Source: Microbacterium sp. 5K110
Lineage (GTDB): Bacteria > Actinomycetota > Actinomycetes > Actinomycetales > Microbacteriaceae
Direction: 5' to 3'
DNA length: 49,886 bases
Assembly (NCBI RefSeq): GCF_005774735.1
Contig: NZ_VBUM01000013.1
Location: 1-49,886 of the forward strand
Shown here: one piece after another, positions 41,629 to 49,260 of the stretch
Layout of the letters: each line of letters opens with the position of its first letter
How positions within the stretch are numbered: position 1 is the first letter of the stretch
Position numbers and translations under genes: made by a program
The notes under the pieces: model-generated
The model's database searches: none
What the model was told of the DNA's origin: nothing
What the model saw: the letters and a program-made list of their open reading frames with translations, nothing else

Positions 41629-41773
41629 TTCGCCTCCCGCGCTCGTCCGTGCCAGCCGGTGGTGTTCCATGCTTGCCTGCAACCTTCGTAGAACCTCACC
41701 CGGACATGGTGATTCCGCGGGTCTCCGGGCGGAGCTGACGACTGATGGCCGGCGGCACTAGCCCACGCCGCGG

Positions 41774-42154
41774 TCATGGAAGGCGGTGTTCGACGACGTC
41801 GACGTGTTCATGTCGGATGGGTTCGCTGACGTGCTGTTCGCTAATGACGTTGGCGACGTTCACGGTGATCTTCTCGACCGGAACGATGCGGGTGGTGACG
41901 GTCAGCTGTTCTTCGCGCAAGACGATCACGATCGGTAGCGTCGGTGCGTTCGACGATACCGAGCTCCGACTGTTCTGGCCGGTGATGGGTGCGCGGGTGA
42001 TGCGGAGTTCCTCGCGGCGCACGTCTGCGGTGAACGTGCGCGTTTCGGTGACGATGACCTTCTCGATTCGGATCGCCTCGACGGGGACTGTTTCGGTGCT
42101 GACGTGAAGGTGTTCCTCGTGTCGCACCAGTTCCGGATCGTCGGTCGGGGTCAT
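41774..42154 (-). CDS. DUF2382 (YsnF/AvaK-like) domain protein
   Basis: This 126-residue protein consists almost wholly of DUF2382-type repeats: RHEEHLHVSTETVPVEAIRI, EKVIVTETRTFTADVRREEL and REEQLTVTTRIVPVEKITVN. The family is associated with stress responses in Gram-positive and cyanobacterial lineages, though its role is not defined. Its ATG overlaps the stop of the 35-residue peptide gene by 4 bp. Confidence 0.85.
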   Translation of the reverse strand: MTPTDDPELVRHEEHLHVSTETVPVEAIRIEKVIVTETRTFTADVRREELRITRAPITGQNSRSSVSSNAPTLPIVIVLREEQLTVTTRIVPVEKITVNVANVISEQHVSEPIRHEHVDVVEHRLP

Positions 42155-42258
42155 CGCCGCGGTGCGGGCGGGCCGGCCTGGCGACCACCCGGCCGCGATC
42201 GGAACAGCTTCAGCGCCAGGGGAAGAAGGATCGGAAGTAAGCGGATCAGCTTGTGCAT
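42151..42258 (-). CDS. 35-residue hydrophobic peptide
   Basis: A very short gene reads MHKLIRLLPILLPLALKLFR and ends in a basic, proline-rich tail. It has a plausible AGGAAA ribosome binding site 9 bp upstream and overlaps the DUF2382 ATG by 4 bp, so its translation is coupled. It has a single likely membrane helix. The coupling is the best evidence that it is real. Confidence 0.6.
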   Translation of the reverse strand: MHKLIRLLPILLPLALKLFRSRPGGRQAGPPAPRR

Positions 42259-42281
42259 GGGTGGTTTCCTGTCAGAGAGGG

Positions 42282-42319
42282 GTGGTGCTGGCCCCGCCAG
42301 GGAGCGGGACCAGCACCAC
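42282..42319 (-). promoter_or_regulatory. Intercistronic hairpin after channel gene
   Basis: GTGGTGCTGG (42282-42291) pairs with CCAGCACCAC (42310-42319), and an inner 5-bp stem (42293-42297 with 42304-42308) follows after one mismatch. It has no T-run and lies between the channel gene and the peptide gene, so it likely modulates message stability or readthrough. Confidence 0.6.
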
Positions 42320-42336
42320 GCGGTGTTCCGGGGCGA

Positions 42337-43113
42337 TCAGACCCGGGGCGGCAGCGTGGGACGCTGCGGCTGGGTGCGGGTGGCGTTCTGGACCTGGTCC
42401 TTCGCCTGCTTGGCCTGCTCCGTAACGCTGGGCGCGTTCTTGGCTTCCTGCTGGATCTTCGGCGCCTCTTCTTCGGCCTTGGTCAGCATCGCTTCCCAAC
42501 GCTGCTGCATGGGCTTGATCAGTCCACCACCGGCGCCGACGATGATCACACCGGCGATGATCGCGAGCACGGCGATGAGGATCGGGGTGGTGACGGTCGT
42601 GGCGACCTCGATCTGGTTCAGCGCGGCGGTGACACCGAGGAACAGGATGAAGATCGCGACGATGTTGGCGAGGATCTTCCCGTACGACAGCCCGCCCAGG
42701 GTGTTCTGGATGAGCCCCTTCGCGCCGGCGGCGATGGCGGCGGCGATCACGATGATGATGATCGCGACGATGATCTTCGGCAGGAACCCGATGATGCCTT
42801 CCAGCAGGTCGCTGACCGGGTTGGGTCCGAACACACCGAACGCGAACTGCAGCACGAACAGCACGAGCGTGTAGTAGACGATCTTCCCGACGATGTCGGA
42901 CGCGTCCAGTTTCGACTTGGCCAGTGCCTTCTTGATTCCGCCGCGTTCGACAAGACGGTCGAAGCCGACCTTTTCGAGGAGCTTCTCCAGCCCCTTGGAG
43001 ATGAGCTTCGCGACGATGAGGCCGACGATCAGGATCAGCAGGAACAACAGGGCGAGCGGGACGAACGTGATGACCGCGGCCAACGCGTCCTGCAGGATGA
43101 CAGGGATATTCAT
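42337..43113 (-). CDS. Mechanosensitive channel-like membrane protein
   Basis: The 258-residue protein has an N-terminal helix bundle: LLFLLILIVGLIVAKLISKG, then IVYYTLVLFVLQFAFGVFG, then FLPKIIVAIIIIVIAAAIAA. The Gly-rich NTLGGLSYG segment and further helices resemble the conserved TM-helix repeats of MscS-like proteins. A soluble C-terminal tail rich in Glu, Lys and Pro ends the protein. A role in osmotic or envelope stress fits the neighbours; gating function is inferred. Confidence 0.75.
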   Translation of the reverse strand: MNIPVILQDALAAVITFVPLALLFLLILIVGLIVAKLISKGLEKLLEKVGFDRLVERGGIKKALAKSKLDASDIVGKIVYYTLVLFVLQFAFGVFGPNPVSDLLEGIIGFLPKIIVAIIIIVIAAAIAAGAKGLIQNTLGGLSYGKILANIVAIFILFLGVTAALNQIEVATTVTTPILIAVLAIIAGVIIVGAGGGLIKPMQQRWEAMLTKAEEEAPKIQQEAKNAPSVTEQAKQAKDQVQNATRTQPQRPTLPPRV

Positions 43114-43213
43114 AGTGGTGACTCTCTTTCAGAGGGATTGGTGACGCACACCGAGTGGGCTCGAGGGTGTCAACGGAATTGCGATTGTTGCGGCGGGGTC
43201 AGGGGTGGGTGAA

Positions 43214-43255
43214 GTCGTGCCGGCCAGGAGCCCGCTCTGAACTGACCGGCACGAC
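43214..43255 (-). promoter_or_regulatory. Long-loop inverted repeat between stress genes
   Basis: A perfect 10-bp inverted repeat (GTCGTGCCGG at 43214-43223 and CCGGCACGAC at 43246-43255) encloses a 22-nt loop, directly after the PRC-barrel gene stop. It has no T-tract. Confidence 0.5.
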
Positions 43256-43264
43256 AGGGGGGGT

Positions 43265-44056
43265 CTACTTCGAAGGGGTGCTGTCCGCGTCGGGGTCGAT
43301 CAGCTCGATCTCTTCGTGAGACACGTCTTCGGTGACCTGCTGCTGGTCGGTGACCGTCTCGGTGCCGAGTCTGACGCGCTCGACCGGGACGGTTTCCTTG
43401 CTGGTGACGACTCGCTCCCCGGTGAGGACCACTTCGTGCTCCTCCGAGGTGAGCTCCCCGCCGGCCATCGCGTCGCCGAGGTTGGCGTCGGTGATGGGTT
43501 CGCGGGTGACGGTGATCTCTTCGTGGCTGACCGGGACGGTCTTGGTGACCTGCTCGGTGACGATGTGCTTGCGCAGCCGGGCTCGGCCGGTCTCGACCTT
43601 CTCTGTTCCGACGTGCAGCTGCTCCTCAGACCGGGTCATCGCATCGCCGGTGGTGGGACCGGAGGTGTCGTAGCCCTCCGTGTCACGGGGAGCGGCGTTG
43701 CCCCGGTCGATGTCCTGGTCATACAGTGCCGCGTCAGGGGCGGCGGTGCCGTTGCCGTAGTAGGTGTATAGCGCGTCTTCTTCTTCGCGGCTGATCTCCC
43801 CGTCGCTGTCAATTCGCGGGGCGTCCTTGACCGTATCTTTCGGGTATGCGACACGGACCTGGTAACCATCGAAAGACGCGTCGTCCAGCGGGGCGAAGGT
43901 TTCCGAGGTGCCGAACAGGCCGGTCTTGATGGTGACCCACGTCGGGGTCTGTGCTTCGGCGTCGACATATACCTGGCCGACCGAGCCGATCTTCTCGTCG
44001 TCGGAGCCGTACACGTCGGCGCCGATCAGGTCGTTGATGTTGGTGGTGTCAATCAT
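43265..44056 (-). CDS. PRC-barrel and DUF2382 domain protein
   Basis: The 263-residue protein has an N-terminal PRC-barrel (about 8-75: DLIGADVYGSDDEKIGSVGQ and WVTIKTGLFG) and a DUF2382 domain (about 140-253: RSEEQLHVGTEKVETGRARL, VTKTVPVSHEEITVTREPI). This combination is common in actinobacterial and Deinococcus stress proteins. The pair of DUF2382 proteins in one operon suggests a related role. The gene lies between the multipass membrane protein and the channel-like gene. Confidence 0.88.
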   Translation of the reverse strand: MIDTTNINDLIGADVYGSDDEKIGSVGQVYVDAEAQTPTWVTIKTGLFGTSETFAPLDDASFDGYQVRVAYPKDTVKDAPRIDSDGEISREEEDALYTYYGNGTAAPDAALYDQDIDRGNAAPRDTEGYDTSGPTTGDAMTRSEEQLHVGTEKVETGRARLRKHIVTEQVTKTVPVSHEEITVTREPITDANLGDAMAGGELTSEEHEVVLTGERVVTSKETVPVERVRLGTETVTDQQQVTEDVSHEEIELIDPDADSTPSK

Positions 44057-44115
44057 GGTGATGGTTCTCTTCTTTCTTCCCGATACGGGCGCCCGGGAGC
44101 TCAGGGTGTGGTGGG

Positions 44116-44772
44116 TCAGCGGCCGAGGCCGGCCCTATCGACACGGCGGTGGTAGCGCATCCCGGCGAGGCCGCCGAGGATCGCACCGCCGAGCGCGATC
44201 AGCGCCGCGACGATGGCGGTGATGATGCTGCCCGCGGTGAGATCGCCCTCGCCGATGGGGATGCGGGGGAAGCTGTTCAGGTTGCCGAGCACGTTGAACT
44301 GGGCACCGGCGACGGCGGTGATGATCGCCAGCACCACGGCGATGATGATGGCCCACAGCCACACCGCGATTCCCTGCTTGACGCCGTCGAAACGTGCCAT
44401 CCGCCCGGCGACATATCCGCCGCAGAAATACGCGATCAGCAGGATCAGGGCAATCACGATCCCGCCGATGATGCCGATCGTGGCCGCGTTCTCCGCTGCG
44501 GCATCGGCGGCCTCGCCCGGGTCGACCTGGTTGCCCAATCCGACGGCGGTGCCGGTCGCAGCCAGCAGCGCGGTGAGGAGGACGGCGGTGCCGGTGGCGG
44601 TCAGCCAGCCGAAGAACGCGGAACCGAACTTCATCCCCCCGAACTGTTCCTTTTCCCTCTCCAGCACCTCCTCACGGGTGCTGCCCCCGCCACCGACCGC
44701 ATGAGCGGCAGTCGCGGACGGGGACGTCGTGTCCCGCCGGTCGTAAGAGTCGTTCGTGCGGTTATCTGACAT
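44116..44772 (-). CDS. Multipass membrane protein of the stress operon
   Basis: The 218-residue protein has a polar N-terminus (residues 1-45), then about five membrane helices (starting at AFFGWLTATGTAVLLTALLA), including IGIIGGIVIALILLIAYFCG and GYVAGRMARFDGVKQG. This arrangement resembles small actinobacterial envelope proteins found with PRC-barrel and DUF2382 genes. It is the first gene of the minus-strand operon and faces the TetR gene. Function is unknown. Confidence 0.82.
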   Translation of the reverse strand: MSDNRTNDSYDRRDTTSPSATAAHAVGGGGSTREEVLEREKEQFGGMKFGSAFFGWLTATGTAVLLTALLAATGTAVGLGNQVDPGEAADAAAENAATIGIIGGIVIALILLIAYFCGGYVAGRMARFDGVKQGIAVWLWAIIIAVVLAIITAVAGAQFNVLGNLNSFPRIPIGEGDLTAGSIITAIVAALIALGGAILGGLAGMRYHRRVDRAGLGR

Positions 44773-44894
44773 GAGCTCTTCTCACTTCTCGTTCCGCGGC
44801 CCATGCGAGATGACGCGGACGCTGCCTTGTCGAGGATCACGACGCCGGGAAGGACCGCGCGTCGCTGACGTTGTGATTCATTTGTGATGCGTGT

Positions 44895-44928
44895 GAACTA
44901 GGTGCGAACGTCTCTTCGCACCTAGTTC
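44895..44928. promoter_or_regulatory. Perfect 14-bp inverted repeat, candidate TetR operator
   Basis: GAACTAGGTGCGAA (44895-44908) and its exact inverse (44915-44928) flank the 6-nt loop CGTCTC. The repeat sits in the 247-bp divergent region between the stress operon and the TetR gene. The symmetry is much stronger than expected by chance, and no T-run follows, which favours a protein-binding site. As RNA it would also form a stable hairpin. Confidence 0.6.
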
Positions 44929-45019
44929 CGGCTGGCCGGGTTCCGGAGGGTCCGCGCCCTGCGTACACCGTAAGCGGCCTGCGGCGACCGTGAGGCGAGG
45001 ATTGACATGGAGGTGCTTT

Positions 45020-45724
45020 GTGAGTAAAAGCGCGGCGGGATCGTCGCCCAAAGGACTCAGCCGCGAGCTGATCGTGAAGAACGCGCTGGAGATGATCGAC
45101 GAATCGGGCGCGCAGGGCTTGTCGATGCGGACCCTGGCGCACCGACTGGATACCGAAGCGATGTCGCTGTATCGGCACGTGCATGGCAAGGAGGACCTCC
45201 TTGAGGCGGTGGTCGCGCTGCTGATGAGCGACCTGACATCCGCGCTCGAGAAAGAGACCGGGGCGCATTGGCAGGCCTTCTTGCAGACCGTTGCCCACGA
45301 GGTCCGCCGGATCGCGATGGACCACCCCATGGCCTTCCCCCTGGTGGCCACCCGGCACCCGGCGGCGCCCTGCCTGCGCCCTCCGCTGCGCAGCGTCGAG
45401 GTCGTCAACACGTTCCTGACCGCCCTGATCGGCCAAGGGTTCACCGACGCGCAGGCCGTCGGCGCCTACCGGTCCTTCAGCAGCTTCCTGCTCGGACAAC
45501 TCCTTCTGGAATCCGCGGTCCGTGGGGCTCAGACGGGCCCGGTGGAGGAACCGCTGGACGAAGGGGACGCGAGCATCCCGCAACACGACGGCAGCATCTC
45601 GCTGGACAACGCCGATGAAGTGGTGCGGCTGCGTCCCCTGCTCAGTCAGGACCGCAGCCAAGAAGAATTCGAAGTGTCCCTCGAAGTGCTCCTGGACCGG
45701 CTCGACCGCGAACTGTCACAGTAA
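45020..45724 (+). CDS. TetR family regulator with TetR_C domain
   Basis: A GTG start preceded by GGAGGTG gives 234 residues. The N-terminal helix-turn-helix is MRTLAHRLDTEAMSLYRHVH (about residues 37-56) and the C-terminal ligand domain has LTALIGQGFTDAQAVGAYRS. This is the drug- or metabolite-sensing TetR_C_1 type. It is divergent from the stress operon and probably controls it from the inverted repeat at about 44.9 kb. An upstream in-frame ATG is disfavoured because it lacks a ribosome binding site. Confidence 0.88.
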   Translation: MSKSAAGSSPKGLSRELIVKNALEMIDESGAQGLSMRTLAHRLDTEAMSLYRHVHGKEDLLEAVVALLMSDLTSALEKETGAHWQAFLQTVAHEVRRIAMDHPMAFPLVATRHPAAPCLRPPLRSVEVVNTFLTALIGQGFTDAQAVGAYRSFSSFLLGQLLLESAVRGAQTGPVEEPLDEGDASIPQHDGSISLDNADEVVRLRPLLSQDRSQEEFEVSLEVLLDRLDRELSQ

Positions 45725-45857
45725 CCAGTGGTCCCGGGCCAGGCAGCATGTCGTCAGGGGGGCTCCGAGACCTGACGGTCCTCCCCGCACCCGTGCAATG
45801 AGGTCCCCGCCGTTCCGGCGAGCCCCGCTGGAACGCCAAGCCGCGTTGAGGCGATGT

Positions 45858-46061
45858 TCAGGCAGGCGGAGGCTGTTCGGCCGGTGGTTCCGGCAGCAGG
45901 GTGAGGCCGTGGGGTCCGCTCGCCGCGGTCAACATCGCCTCCACCCAGGCCCGGTTGATGGGTGGGTACTGGGTGGCGAAGAACAGGAACTGTAACGGGA
46001 CGCCGGAGTGGATCCAGAAGCTGCGGTAGCCGCTGCCGTCGCGCATGTCGACCTCGAACAT
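45858..46061 (-). CDS. Short hypothetical protein, possible gene fragment
   Basis: From ATG, 67 residues read MFEVDMRDGSGYRSFWIHSG, then FLFFATQYPPINRAWVEAML and a proline-rich end. The composition looks natural, yet the upstream extension is antisense to a Rho-N-domain remnant and the ATG overlaps that remnant's start. It may be the 3' end of a longer gene lost in a rearrangement. No family recognised. Confidence 0.4.
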   Translation of the reverse strand: MFEVDMRDGSGYRSFWIHSGVPLQFLFFATQYPPINRAWVEAMLTAASGPHGLTLLPEPPAEQPPPA

Positions 46062-46181
46062 GCCCACTGAGTCGACACTGGCCGAGCTGCGTGAGCGCGC
46101 CAAGGCGCAGAAAATCCCCAGTACTACCGCCTCAATAAGGCGGCGCTGATCAAAGCGCTGCACTCGACGTCACCGGAGTGA
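46060..46181 (+). pseudogene. Frameshifted Rho termination factor N-terminal domain-like gene
   Basis: Translation from ATG gives MPTESTLAELRERAKAQKIP. It then goes out of frame and stops early at 46147-46149. In the +1-shifted frame the next residues are YYRLNKAALIKALHSTSPE followed by a stop. Together the two parts form a typical Rho-N/SAP-like motif (LxELRERAKxxxIPxYYRLNKxxLIKAL). The simplest reading is loss of one base near 46120 in a small gene. Confidence 0.6.
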
Positions 46182-46234
46182 AGACGTGGCGCGCTCCATC
46201 GCCAGAGGCGTAAGCCTTTGGACGGCGGCCGCGG

Positions 46235-46582
46235 TCAACCCGCCGTAGAAGCGACTTCCTTCATCGCAGGACACTTCTCTCTCCAATCAGCCGACATAAA
46301 GCGATCACAGAACGCCGCGGAGGAGCGCCAAAGCTCACAGCGCCGATCCGCGACATTTCGGCACCTCGTCGATTGCCCTGGGGGTGGTGCGAAACCGATC
46401 GGTTCTGCACCGACCCCCAGCTCTGAGTCGAGGATCTCGCGGCGGATGCATGCGGTGACTGCTTCGCGGAGTGGGCGCACCTTAGTGGCGGCCCAATCGG
46501 CGGGGTCAAGGAGCTTCCATTCCAGGAAGCGGCCTCTGGGTGGCGGTGTGTCCCGCGACGTCCCACCGAGGGTGAGCATCAT
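46235..46582 (-). CDS. Hypothetical protein, weakly supported
   Basis: A 115-residue frame reads FLEWKLLDPADWAATKVRPL and then AVTACIRREILDSELGVGAE. The composition is plausible for a real protein, but no ribosome binding site or family is evident. It ends with a cysteine-containing tail. Apart from this and the ArsR operator, 46182-46636 shows no other feature. Confidence 0.35.
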   Translation of the reverse strand: MMLTLGGTSRDTPPPRGRFLEWKLLDPADWAATKVRPLREAVTACIRREILDSELGVGAEPIGFAPPPGQSTRCRNVADRRCELWRSSAAFCDRFMSADWREKCPAMKEVASTAG

Positions 46583-46619
46583 TCCTAATTACGTCTCAGA
46601 AGCGATCGTGACGGCAGCT

Positions 46620-46634
46620 GGCGATATCATCGCC
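46620..46634. promoter_or_regulatory. ArsR operator candidate
   Basis: GGCGAT-ATC-ATCGCC is a perfect 6-bp inverted repeat with a 3-nt centre that ends 2 bp before the ArsR start codon. Its position would let the ArsR-family repressor block its own operon. Confidence 0.5.
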
Positions 46635-46636
46635 CT

Positions 46637-47023
46637 GTGACGATGAAACCCGAGAGTGGTCTGCTCGACCCTCACGCGACCGCCGTGTATGCACATCTAT
46701 TCGACGCGCTTGGGGACCCTACGCGATTGGCGGTTCTCCAGCATCTGGCTTCTGGTGAGCATCGCGTCAGGGATCTCGTTCAGCATCTCGGATTGGCGCA
46801 ATCAACCGTAAGCAAGCACCTCAGCTTCCTGCGGGACTGCCGGCTAGTCACTGTTCGTTCGGAGGGGCGCGCTTCGTGGTTTGACCTTGCGCAACCTGGC
46901 GCGACTGCGACCCTCATCAACGCCGCCGAACTCCTGTTGAAAGACACCGGCACGCGCGCCACGTTATGCGCCCACCTCCATGAGCCTGGCGAAGACTTCG
47001 CCCTCGGAACGGACGCAGCCTGA
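46637..47023 (+). CDS. ArsR/SmtB family metal-responsive regulator
   Basis: The 128-residue winged-helix repressor starts at a GTG (with an ATG two codons later). It has LFDALGDPTRLAVLQHLASG and the DNA-recognition helix VRDLVQHLGLAQSTVSKHLS, then LVTVRSEGRASWFDLAQPG as the wing. A C-terminal TLCAHLHEPGED has Cys and His residues that could sense a metal. It overlaps the CDF gene by one base (TGATG), so it likely regulates it in response to Zn, Cd or a similar ion. Confidence 0.9.
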   Translation: MTMKPESGLLDPHATAVYAHLFDALGDPTRLAVLQHLASGEHRVRDLVQHLGLAQSTVSKHLSFLRDCRLVTVRSEGRASWFDLAQPGATATLINAAELLLKDTGTRATLCAHLHEPGEDFALGTDAA

Positions 47024-47964
47024 TGGGCGCCGGTCACACGCACGCACCGTCTACCGGCATAGCCGGGCAACCGACCGACCACCGCGCGCGTCTATGGATC
47101 GCTTTCGGAATCACCGCGGCCATCGCCGTAACGCAAGCGGTTGGATCCTTCTTCACTGGGAGTCTCGCCCTCCTTACGGACACAGCCCACGCGCTCACTG
47201 ACGCATCCGGACTTCTTGTTGCGCTTATCGCCGCGACGCTGATGCGGCGCCCCGCTGATGCGCAACGCACCTGGGGGTTCCGTCGTATCGAAGTCATCGC
47301 CGCCTTTGGCCAAGCGGCTCTATTGATGGCGGTCGGGGGTTACGCCGCCATCGAGGGAGTACGCAGGCTCTTCGAGCCCCCTGAGGTGCCAGCTACCGAA
47401 CTGCTGGTGTTCGGAGTGATTGGGCTAGTCGCGAACATCATCGCTATCTTCGTGCTCTCCTCCAGCCGCGGAGCAAATTTCAACATGCGGGCGGCGTTTC
47501 TGGAAGTGCTGAACGACGCGCTGGGGTCGCTCGGGGTCATTGTTGCGGCCGTTCTCATCTGGACCACGGGTTTCCTTCAAGCTGACGCCATCGCTGGACT
47601 TTTCATCGCCACACTCATCGTGCCGCGTGCGTTCAAGCTGCTGCGCGAAACGTCACGGGTGTTGATGGAGTTCACCCCCGACGGTTTGGATCTGGACGAT
47701 GTGCGATCACACATTCTCGAACTCGACCACGTCGTAGACGTCCATGATCTGCACGCCTCGACGGTCGCTACCGGCCTACCGACGATCAGCGCGCATGTCG
47801 TCGTCGAAGACGAATGTTTCACGGATGGACACGCGGCTGCAGTCCTCAAGGACGTCAGAGCCTGTGTGGCCCAGCACTTCAAAGTGTCCGTGTTGCATTC
47901 CACCTTCCAGATTGAGACAGTCGATCTGCAAGATTCGGAACCCGGGGATGTCCGCCACGCTTGA
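47023..47964 (+). CDS. Cation diffusion facilitator (CDF) metal efflux protein, CzcD-like
   Basis: The 313-residue protein has six predicted membrane helices and a cytoplasmic C-terminal domain. TM2 holds DTAHALTD with Asp53, His56 and Asp60. TM5 holds LEVLNDALGS, with Glu161 in place of the usual His and Asp165 retained. The C-terminal VVDVHDLHASTVATGLPTIS is typical. CDF proteins export divalent ions such as Zn2+ or Cd2+ by proton exchange. It is co-transcribed with the ArsR regulator. Confidence 0.92.
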   Translation: MGAGHTHAPSTGIAGQPTDHRARLWIAFGITAAIAVTQAVGSFFTGSLALLTDTAHALTDASGLLVALIAATLMRRPADAQRTWGFRRIEVIAAFGQAALLMAVGGYAAIEGVRRLFEPPEVPATELLVFGVIGLVANIIAIFVLSSSRGANFNMRAAFLEVLNDALGSLGVIVAAVLIWTTGFLQADAIAGLFIATLIVPRAFKLLRETSRVLMEFTPDGLDLDDVRSHILELDHVVDVHDLHASTVATGLPTISAHVVVEDECFTDGHAAAVLKDVRACVAQHFKVSVLHSTFQIETVDLQDSEPGDVRHA

Positions 47965-48079
47965 TCGCGAACGGCGTCGAATCGCTCGAACGGGTGCGGT
48001 GGCGTCCCGATCGCACCCCAGCGTCGTCGCCAGCCTTTCCCAGCGATTCGCCCAGAACCGCTACGTACACTGGCTACCG

Positions 48080-48511
48080 ATGTCTGATGACGCTCGCTCA
48101 CCGCGCTCCGCGCGAGAGAACGAGCACGGCACGATAACGCGATTCATTACCATCATCGCCCTCGGGGCACTCATGCTGCTTGGATTCGTGGCGCTCAGCC
48201 ACAGCGACAACGGCCCGGCGAGCGGTGTAGTCGCGACCGCCTCTGACGCTGCGTCGCAAGAACCGGCCGCATCCGTCGTTACGTCAGCTGTCCAGGCGAG
48301 CGCGTACGACGCGTCACCCGGAATGGCGCTGTGCGTTCTAGGTGTCGTCTGCGGATTTGTGCTGTACCTCGTCATTCATCTCCTGGTACGCCGCGGACGT
48401 GTCGGGCTCACACTCTTGCGTGCCCTCCCGCCGTCTCTCATCCACGCGGTGGTCATCAGAAGTGGAGGCCACGCCCTCACAATTGCGCAACTCGGGATTT
48501 CCAGAACCTGA
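48080..48511 (+). CDS. Two-TM small membrane protein (DUF6153-like)
   Basis: From the ATG of MSDDARSPRSARENEHGTIT, the 143-residue protein has two membrane helices, FITIIALGALMLLGFVALSH and MALCVLGVVCGFVLYLVIHL. A Ser/Ala-rich loop separates them and a polar tail ends the protein. The layout resembles DUF6153-type proteins, often beside metal or redox genes, but the match is weak. It lies between the CDF and DsbA-like genes. Confidence 0.6.
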   Translation: MSDDARSPRSARENEHGTITRFITIIALGALMLLGFVALSHSDNGPASGVVATASDAASQEPAASVVTSAVQASAYDASPGMALCVLGVVCGFVLYLVIHLLVRRGRVGLTLLRALPPSLIHAVVIRSGGHALTIAQLGISRT

Positions 48512-48543
48512 CATCGGCACGTCGCCCCCGCGGCGACACTCAT

Positions 48544-48559
48544 CCCGGGTAAACCCGGG
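48544..48559. promoter_or_regulatory. Perfect palindrome CCCGGGT-AA-ACCCGGG
   Basis: A 7-bp perfect inverted repeat with a 2-nt centre lies 32 bp upstream of the DsbA-like start codon. It could be an operator or a short hairpin in the leader. There is no T-tract. Confidence 0.45.
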
Positions 48560-48591
48560 TCCTTCTCGTGCCACCAAGTACTGGAGTACCC

Positions 48592-49260
48592 ATGAAAATC
48601 AACTGGAAGGCGACGGTCATCACCGCCGCCACCGCCGTCGCCGTCGTCGCGGGGGCTGTCATCTACGTCCTCGTTAATCAGAACAACACCCGCGTCGCCG
48701 CCGAAGAAAGGGGAGGCGGGTCGATAGCGGTCGTACGAGACGACTCCCACGTCCTTGACGACTCAGGCGACGACGCCATCACCATCGTGGAGTTCCTCGA
48801 CTTCGAGTGCGAAGCCTGCGGCGCCTACTACCCCATCGTCGAAGAGCTCCGTGTGAAGTACGAGGGACAGATCAACTACGTCGTCCGCTACTTCCCTCTT
48901 CCCGGCCACATCAACTCCGAGAACTCAGCGGTCGCCGCGGAAGCCGCAGCACGCCAGGGACGCTTCGAAGAAATGTACAAACGCCTCTTCGAGACGCAGG
49001 CCCAATGGGGTGAGTCTCAGCAAAGCCAAGCGGAACTATTTCGCTCGTACGCGACCGAGTTGGGCTTGGACATGGCGGCCTACGACGAAGCGGTCGCCGA
49101 CCCCATCACTCTCGAGCGTGTCCGATCCGACCTCGACGACGGACGTGCCCTCGGCGTGAACCGCACCCCCACGTTCTTCGTCGACGGCGAACCCCTCGTC
49201 ATCGAACGATGGAACGACCTCGAAGAAGCCATCACCACCCGCTTGGATGACACCCCCTAA
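48592..49260 (+). CDS. DsbA family thioredoxin-fold protein, membrane-anchored
   Basis: The start MKINWKATVITAATAVAVVA gives 222 residues: a signal-anchor helix (about 8-28) and a DsbA/DSBA-like thioredoxin domain with FLDFECEACGAYYPIVEEL. The redox pair is Cys73 and Cys76 (CEAC). Later segments are RYFPLPGHINSENSAVAAEA and the cis-proline loop NRTPTFFVDGEP. It probably forms or reshuffles disulfides outside the membrane. The stop TAA overlaps the next ATG (TAATG). Confidence 0.9.
   Translation: MKINWKATVITAATAVAVVAGAVIYVLVNQNNTRVAAEERGGGSIAVVRDDSHVLDDSGDDAITIVEFLDFECEACGAYYPIVEELRVKYEGQINYVVRYFPLPGHINSENSAVAAEAAARQGRFEEMYKRLFETQAQWGESQQSQAELFRSYATELGLDMAAYDEAVADPITLERVRSDLDDGRALGVNRTPTFFVDGEPLVIERWNDLEEAITTRLDDTP

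Noticed and set aside
44990..45019. Earlier ATG as start of the TetR gene at 45 kb
   Set aside because: The GTG at 45020 follows a GGAGGTG ribosome binding site, and the extra ten residues look like translated leader.
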